A stretch of DNA of 64,000 nucleotides, taken from NCBI RefSeq assembly GCF_029968095.1, contig NZ_JASCIR010000008.1, positions 124,001 through 188,000 on the forward strand. Direction: 5' to 3'. Each line of letters begins with the position of its first letter. Within the stretch, counting starts at the first letter, position 1. Shown piece by piece: positions 59,901-64,000 of the stretch. A program made the position numbers and the translations under genes. The notes beneath the pieces were generated by a model. The model did not search any database. It was not told the origin of the DNA and saw only the letters and a list, made by a program, of their open reading frames with translations. This DNA comes from Streptomyces solicavernae (lineage in GTDB: Bacteria; Actinomycetota; Actinomycetes; Streptomycetales; Streptomycetaceae).

Positions 59901-60574
59901 CGGCCTCGCCGTTGCGTTTCGCCGACGCCGGGGAGGCGGCCGACCTGGCCGCCTTCCTGGCCCGGCTCATCCACTACGACAAGGCCGCGGCCGTACGGCT
60001 GCAGGCCGGGGGCGGGGCGCTCGCCGTGTTCGGGCGGCCGCCGTCGTTCGAAGTGCTCGCCATCCGCGCGGCCCGGCTCGCCGAGCCGGCCGAGCTCGAC
60101 GTGACCGTCTCGGCGGGCGAACTCCTCGAAGGGATCGACGAGTCGGCGGGCAGGGCCACCGTGCCCGGGGCCGTCACCGGCCCGCCGTGGGCCGGGGTAC
60201 TGCCCCCGCGCGGCGGCTGGCAGCAGCTCCCCGGGCTGCCGGGTCTCGACGCGGTGCGCCGGGCCGTCGGTATCGCGGTCGGTGAATTCCGGTCGCGCAC
60301 CGAGGAGTTGGACCCGGAGAAGCGCACCCGCGCGGAGCTGGACCGGATCGGCCGGGAGATCTGGTCGCGGCCGGTCGGCGACACCGAACTGCCGGTGCGG
60401 GCCGCGCACGCCGCGCAGGCGCTCGGCTTTCTGCGCCCCGCGGCCTTCGAAACCGGACCGGGGAGCGGGCCCACCCTGCTCGCCTCGGGCGCGTGGCTGC
60501 GGCTGCGCACGCCGTACGGCTCGATCGCCCTGCGCAGGGCGGGAGCCGGCGCGCTGAGTGTGACACCCACCTAG
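59897..60574 (+). CDS. Conserved Streptomyces protein of unknown function
   Basis: A 225-aa protein with no recognised domain. Features are an amphipathic N-terminus (LRFADAGEAADLAAFLARLIHYDKAAAVRLQAGGG), a central TVSAGELLEGIDESAG, and a C-terminal LRLRTPYGSIALR. ATG 59897 overlaps the thioesterase stop. Codon usage is normal, the frame is intact and the operon position behind ettA is what I recall from other Streptomyces. The function is unknown. Confidence 0.8.
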   Translation: MTASPLRFADAGEAADLAAFLARLIHYDKAAAVRLQAGGGALAVFGRPPSFEVLAIRAARLAEPAELDVTVSAGELLEGIDESAGRATVPGAVTGPPWAGVLPPRGGWQQLPGLPGLDAVRRAVGIAVGEFRSRTEELDPEKRTRAELDRIGREIWSRPVGDTELPVRAAHAAQALGFLRPAAFETGPGSGPTLLASGAWLRLRTPYGSIALRRAGAGALSVTPT

Positions 60575-60585
60575 GTTCTGGCTCT

Positions 60586-60606
60586 CCCCCAGCTACCGCT
60601 GGGAGG
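60586..60606. terminator. Hairpin between convergent genes
   Basis: CCCAGC-TACC-GCTGGG with partly paired flanks and surrounding CCCCC/AGG, a common Streptomyces intergenic hairpin. It lies between two convergent genes and may terminate both. Confidence 0.6.
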
Positions 60607-60631
60607 TGCCCCCAGGACGGGCTGGTAGGGG

Positions 60632-61033
60632 TCACCCCGCCGTATTGACCATGGATGCGGCGGCGTACGTCAGGTAGTTCCAGAGCGTGTGCTCGTGCTC
60701 CTCGGAGAGGTTCAGCTCCTCGACGGCCACACGCATGTGCTTCAGCCACGCGTCGTGCGCGGCCTGGTCGACGGTGAACGGGGCGTGCCGCATGCGCAGC
60801 CGGGGGTGGCCGCGGTTGTCGCTGTACGTGCGGGGGCCGCCCCAGTACTGCATCAGGAAGAGCGCGAGCCGCTCCTCCGCCGGGCCCAGGTCCTCCTCCG
60901 GGTACATCGGCCGCAGCAGCGGGTCCTCGGCGACGCCCTGGTAGAAGCGGTGCACCAGGCGCCGGAAGGTCTCCTCGCCGCCGACCTGCTCGTAAAACGT
61001 CTGTTCCTGAAGGGTGCCGCGCGGAATCTCCAT
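60632..61033 (-). CDS. glbO: Truncated haemoglobin (group II, GlbO-like)
   Basis: A 133-aa 2-on-2 globin. The B/E-helix region has FYQGVAEDPLLRPMYPEEDLGPAEERLALFLMQYWGGP with the Tyr-Trp-Gly-Gly motif of group II; the proximal His lies in MRHAPFTVDQAAHDAWLKHMRVAV. It binds O2 or NO and is thought to act in stress protection or terminal-oxidase support. The start is ATG 61033; an adjacent GTG at 61036 is also in frame. Convergent with the unknown gene upstream in the window. Confidence 0.94.
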   Translation of the reverse strand: MEIPRGTLQEQTFYEQVGGEETFRRLVHRFYQGVAEDPLLRPMYPEEDLGPAEERLALFLMQYWGGPRTYSDNRGHPRLRMRHAPFTVDQAAHDAWLKHMRVAVEELNLSEEHEHTLWNYLTYAAASMVNTAG

Positions 61034-61097
61034 CACCCGTCCATGGTCTCAGACGGGACGGCCGAGGACTCGGGGCCTAGGACTTCCGCGGATCGAG

Positions 61098-61172
61098 CGG
61101 AGCTCGCGGTTCGCGCGGAGCTCGCGGTTCGAGTGGAGATTCGCGGTTCGAGTGGAGCTTCGTGGTTCGCGC
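61098..61172. repeat. Tandem 18-bp repeats upstream of methyltransferase
   Basis: Four imperfect units of CGGAGCTCGCGGTTCGMG in tandem, diverging to TGGAGATTCGCGGTTCGAG and TGGAGCTTCGTGGTTCGCG. The region separates the divergent globin and methyltransferase genes. It may be in the promoter region of either. Confidence 0.7.
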
Positions 61173-61242
61173 GGCCTTCCGTCGTCGGACAGTCGCTGCC
61201 GCAGGCCTCGCCTCCGCGGGGATATCGCAGGACAGTGGGGGC

Positions 61243-62286
61243 ATGGGAGCCGAACTGTCGCGGGAGACACCTGCCGTGGATGTCACGGCCACCGTGGACG
61301 ACGAGCCCGGTGCCGAGGCCGTACGGGCCGCTGCCGCGCGGGCCGGGCTCGTACGGGAGATCGAGGCGAGCGGCGCCTTCGCGGACGAGCCGCGGTGGCG
61401 GGAGGCGTTCGAGGAGGTGCCGCGCCATCTGTTCGTGCCCTACTACTACGTCGGCACGGCGGACGGGTACGAGCGGCTGTGGGGCGAGGACCCCGATCCG
61501 CGCCGCCGGGAGCGCTGGCTGCGCGGGGCGTACGCGGACGAGCCGCTGGCCACCCGCGTACGCGACGGACAGCTGATCTCGTCCAGCAGCCAGCCGTCGC
61601 TGATGGCGCAGATGCTGGCGGACCTGGGCGTACGGGACGGGGACGCGGTCCTTGAGATCGGCGCCGGGACCGGATACAACGCGGCGCTGCTCGCGCACCG
61701 GCTCGGCGACGAGCTGGTCACCACGGTCGATCTGGACCCGGAGATCACCGAGTCCGCGCGCCGGCACCTCGCGGCGGCGGGCCACCGCCCGAGGGTGGTC
61801 ACCGGCGACGGGGCGCGCGGCTGCCCGGAGCACGCGCCGTACGACCGGATCATCGCGACCTGCACCCTGGAGACCGTGCCGGGAGAGTGGCTTGCGCAGT
61901 GCCGGCCGGGGGCGCGGATCCTGACGCCGATGGCCACGGGCCTGCTTCTGCTTGAGGTGCAGGACGGGGAGCGCGCCGAGGGGCGGTTCCTGCACCTGCC
62001 CGCGTACTTCGTGCCGCTGCGTGGCGGCGGCCGGGAGGCGGCGGGGGCGCGGTTCGCCGGTGGCTCGCCGCTCACCGGCGGGCTGCCGCACCGGGCGCTG
62101 CACAGCGAGCTGTTCCGCTTCCTGCTGACGCTGACCCGGGGCGTGCTCGACCCGCACGAGGCGCTTGCGCTCTGGCAGCGCGAGGGCAGGCCGGCGCGGG
62201 AACGGTTCGGGGTCACGGTGAGCGGCTCCGACGTATGGGCCTGGCTGGATGATCCAACCGGCCCGTACGCCTGGCCGCTTCCGTGA
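61243..62286 (+). CDS. Protein-L-isoaspartate O-methyltransferase-like methyltransferase
   Basis: A 347-aa SAM-dependent methyltransferase with PCMT-like core: ISSSSQPSLMAQMLADLGVRDGDAVLEIGAGTGYNAALLA (motif I and the pre-motif I region), VTTVDLDPEITESARRHL, YDRIIATCTLETVP. The C-terminal extension (about 110 aa) is of the actinobacterial type seen in lanthipeptide-associated and free-standing paralogues. The classical enzyme repairs isoaspartate in aged proteins; this longer version might act on a peptide. ATG 61243 follows AGGACAGTGGGGG. No RiPP precursor or synthetase is nearby, so a repair role is more likely. Confidence 0.88.
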   Translation: MGAELSRETPAVDVTATVDDEPGAEAVRAAAARAGLVREIEASGAFADEPRWREAFEEVPRHLFVPYYYVGTADGYERLWGEDPDPRRRERWLRGAYADEPLATRVRDGQLISSSSQPSLMAQMLADLGVRDGDAVLEIGAGTGYNAALLAHRLGDELVTTVDLDPEITESARRHLAAAGHRPRVVTGDGARGCPEHAPYDRIIATCTLETVPGEWLAQCRPGARILTPMATGLLLLEVQDGERAEGRFLHLPAYFVPLRGGGREAAGARFAGGSPLTGGLPHRALHSELFRFLLTLTRGVLDPHEALALWQREGRPARERFGVTVSGSDVWAWLDDPTGPYAWPLP

Positions 62287-62313
62287 CCCCGAACGGTCGC
62301 GTTCTCCCGCGGG

Positions 62314-64000
62314 TCAGCCGCGCCTGATGGTGATCGTCGTCCACGCGCCGACGTGCACGCGGTCGCCGTCCTGCAGCGGTACGGGGACGAACGGCTGGAT
62401 GGGCTCCTCGCCGCCGTTGACCGTGGTGCCGTTGGTGGAGTTCTGGTCGACGACCGCCCAGCTGCCGTCCGGCTGCTGGACCAGGACCGCGTGCTGGTGC
62501 GAGACGCCCGGGTCCTCCGGCGGCACCGACAGGTCGATGTCGGGGGTGTCGCCGGTGGAGTGGCGGCGGCGGCCGACCGTGATCTGGTTGCCGACCAGCT
62601 GACGCTGCTGCTCCGGGGAGTACGCGGGCAGGTTGAGGCTGGAGGCCTCGGGGCCGCTGCGGTGCATCATCGCCATGAAGTACTCGCGGTCGGGTCTGAT
62701 CGTCGCCGTCCAGCCCGCGGGCGCCGGGTTCGCCGGGTTCGCCGGGTGGGCCGGGTCCTGTTGGTTCGGCTGGTTCAGCTGGTTCGGCGGCGGGAAGCCG
62801 TATCCGCCGCCCTGGCCCTGCGGACCGGGACCGGGACCGGGACCGGGCTGACCCTGCTCCGGGAAGCCCTGCTCCGGGAAGCCCTGCTCCGGGAAACCCT
62901 GGCCGGGAGCGCCGGGAGCGCCGGGAGCGCCGGGAGCGCCGGGAGCGCCGGGAGCGCCGGGAGCCCCAGGAGACCCGGGAACGCCAGGGCCACCCAGTCC
63001 GCCAGGACCGCCCGGGCCCTGGTCGGGGAAGCCGGGCTGTGGCGGGGCCGGGGCGGGAGCCGGAGGTGCCGGGGGCGCCATGGACTCCTGCGGGGACGGC
63101 GGTGCCTGGCCCGAGGGCGGCGGGATCATCCAGTCGTCGTTGCCACCGAGGCCGGGCCCGGGCGGAGGCGGCGACTGCGGACCACCCTGCGGGAAGCCGG
63201 GCGGGGGGCCCTGCTGCGGAACGCCCTGCGAGGCGTCGGGGAAGCCGGGCGGCGGCGGGCCCTGCTGGGGGCCGCCCTGCGGACCGGGCCCACCCATCGA
63301 ACCGGGACCACCCTGCGACATGTCCGGGAACCCGGGCGGCGGCGGACCCTGCATGCCCTGCATGCCCTGAGGGGCCTGAGGGGCCTGAGGGGCCTGAGGG
63401 GCCTGGGTCTGCTGGGGGCCGCCCGGCATCGGCGGCGCCGGCGGCGCGGGCATGGACGCGTCCGGCTGCAGCGGCTCCGCGGGACGGTTCACCTGCGAGG
63501 GCCGCGAGGACGTGTACTCACTTGAGCCGGGGCCAGGACCGGGACCAGGGCCAGGACCGGGACCAGGGCCAGGACCGGCACCGGGACCAGGACCGGCACC
63601 GGGACCAGGACCGGCACCGGGACCGGCACCGGGCGGCGGGCCGGCCTGCGCGAAGCCCGGCGGCAGGTTCAGACCGGGCGCGGGCGGGGGCGGCGGCGCG
63701 GGCGCGTGCGACGTCGGGGTGTTGGCGGGGAAGTTCCACCGGCACTCCTCGCAGAACGGGGCGTTCGGCTCGCGCGGGGTGTTGCACTGCGGGCAGTGCT
63801 CCTGCGGGCCGCCGGCACCCGGCTGCGGGTAGCCGTACCCACCGCCGGGGGCGGGCGGGCCGGACTGCTGCTGCGGGTAGCCGTAACCACCGTCCGCCGG
63901 AGGCGGCGGTGGCGGTGGCGGCATCGCACCGGCCGGCGCGCCTGCTCCTGCCATGCGGTGGCCGCAGACCTCGCACCAGTCGTCGGAACCCGACTGGTGT
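62314..64000 (-). CDS. Zinc-ribbon/FHA-domain protein, 5' end outside window
   Basis: At least 561 aa. The frame stays open to the window edge: residues HQSGSDDWCEVCGHR precede the first internal Met (63954), so the true start lies beyond. It has two zinc ribbons (WCEVCGH and, after a Pro/Gly region, HCPQCNTP...FCEECRWNF), then about 350 residues of low complexity with collagen-like Gly-Ala-Pro triplets and GFPEQ repeats, and a C-terminal FHA domain (VGRRRHSTGDTPDIDL...SHQHAVL...NSTNGTTVNGG). FHA domains bind phosphothreonine, so it is likely a Ser/Thr kinase substrate or adaptor. The only kinase in the window is at 39210. Confidence 0.9.
   Translation of the reverse strand, partial: HQSGSDDWCEVCGHRMAGAGAPAGAMPPPPPPPPADGGYGYPQQQSGPPAPGGGYGYPQPGAGGPQEHCPQCNTPREPNAPFCEECRWNFPANTPTSHAPAPPPPPAPGLNLPPGFAQAGPPPGAGPGAGPGPGAGPGPGAGPGPGPGPGPGPGPGPGSSEYTSSRPSQVNRPAEPLQPDASMPAPPAPPMPGGPQQTQAPQAPQAPQAPQGMQGMQGPPPPGFPDMSQGGPGSMGGPGPQGGPQQGPPPPGFPDASQGVPQQGPPPGFPQGGPQSPPPPGPGLGGNDDWMIPPPSGQAPPSPQESMAPPAPPAPAPAPPQPGFPDQGPGGPGGLGGPGVPGSPGAPGAPGAPGAPGAPGAPGAPGQGFPEQGFPEQGFPEQGQPGPGPGPGPQGQGGGYGFPPPNQLNQPNQQDPAHPANPANPAPAGWTATIRPDREYFMAMMHRSGPEASSLNLPAYSPEQQRQLVGNQITVGRRRHSTGDTPDIDLSVPPEDPGVSHQHAVLVQQPDGSWAVVDQNSTNGTTVNGGEEPIQPFVPVPLQDGDRVHVGAWTTITIRRG

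Noticed and set aside
61243..62286. Lanthipeptide-linked O-methyltransferase
   Set aside because: No lanthipeptide synthetase or precursor gene is found around it; a stand-alone PCMT-like enzyme is the simpler reading.

Overview
The window is high-GC actinobacterial chromosome, almost certainly Streptomyces. The evidence is a very high GC content with strong third-position bias, frequent GTG starts and GTGA/ATGA overlaps, a paired dynamin-like GTPase and SSB locus, a CsoR-type copper operator, several Tat, lipoprotein and sortase-type surface proteins, and a pSAM2-like actinomycete integrative and conjugative element (AICE). Neither a replication origin nor rRNA is present. There is one tRNA, tRNA-Arg(UCU).

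Layout. 1-6 kb: the 3' end of an unknown gene, a fused two-unit ABC exporter and a Tat-exported GH3 beta-hexosaminidase. 6-12 kb: a sugar-catabolic island in which a LacI regulator is divergent from a dehydrogenase - DUF993 - epimerase operon, with a second epimerase downstream of lacI. 12-16 kb: RecD2 helicase and citrate synthase. 16-20 kb: a copper-export operon (CopZ-like chaperone and CopA P-type ATPase) behind a CsoR-like palindrome that lies across the stop codon of a PrsW-family protease gene. 20-27 kb: a myo-inositol catabolic cluster (iolE-like divergent from iolC-iolB-iolD-mmsA), with a possible stub of a lost gene between iolC and iolB. 27-33 kb: an acetyltransferase, a membrane protein that fuses an extracytoplasmic alpha/beta-hydrolase to a cytoplasmic ABC ATPase with its permease, and a VWA lipoprotein. 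33-36 kb: a partly decayed lipid locus, with SCP2 and acyl-CoA dehydrogenase remnants, an intact FadD-type ligase, and a GMC (cholesterol-oxidase-like) oxidoreductase pseudogene. 36-41 kb: class F sortase, a secreted membrane-anchored protein, a VOC protein and a Ser/Thr kinase with a peptidoglycan-binding domain. 41-48 kb: tRNA-Arg, two dynamin/YfjP GTPases, an SSB paralogue and a thioester (TQXA) surface protein with an LAETG sorting signal.

48.1-57.8 kb is a 9.6-kb AICE bounded by a 15-bp perfect core repeat (GGCAAGATGGGGTGT). Its genes are int, xis, a RepSA-like initiator, small zinc-ribbon and membrane proteins, a GGDEF protein, a TraB/TraSA-type FtsK translocase, a KorSA-like GntR repressor with three matching operators, and a divergent Nudix gene (Pif-like). 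It is not in a tRNA gene. It sits directly upstream of ettA, the ABC-F factor gene, and the att repeat lies in the ettA leader or promoter.

57.8-64 kb returns to chromosome: EttA, a thioesterase, a conserved unknown, a truncated haemoglobin, a PCMT-like methyltransferase, and a zinc-ribbon/FHA protein cut by the window end.

The most noteworthy items are the non-tRNA AICE with an embedded GGDEF gene and recognisable arm sites, the hydrolase-ABC fusion, the decayed SCP2/ACAD/GMC genes around fadD, and the operator-like palindromes upstream of citrate synthase and in other gene-free regions. All function calls come from reading motifs by eye. No database search was run.
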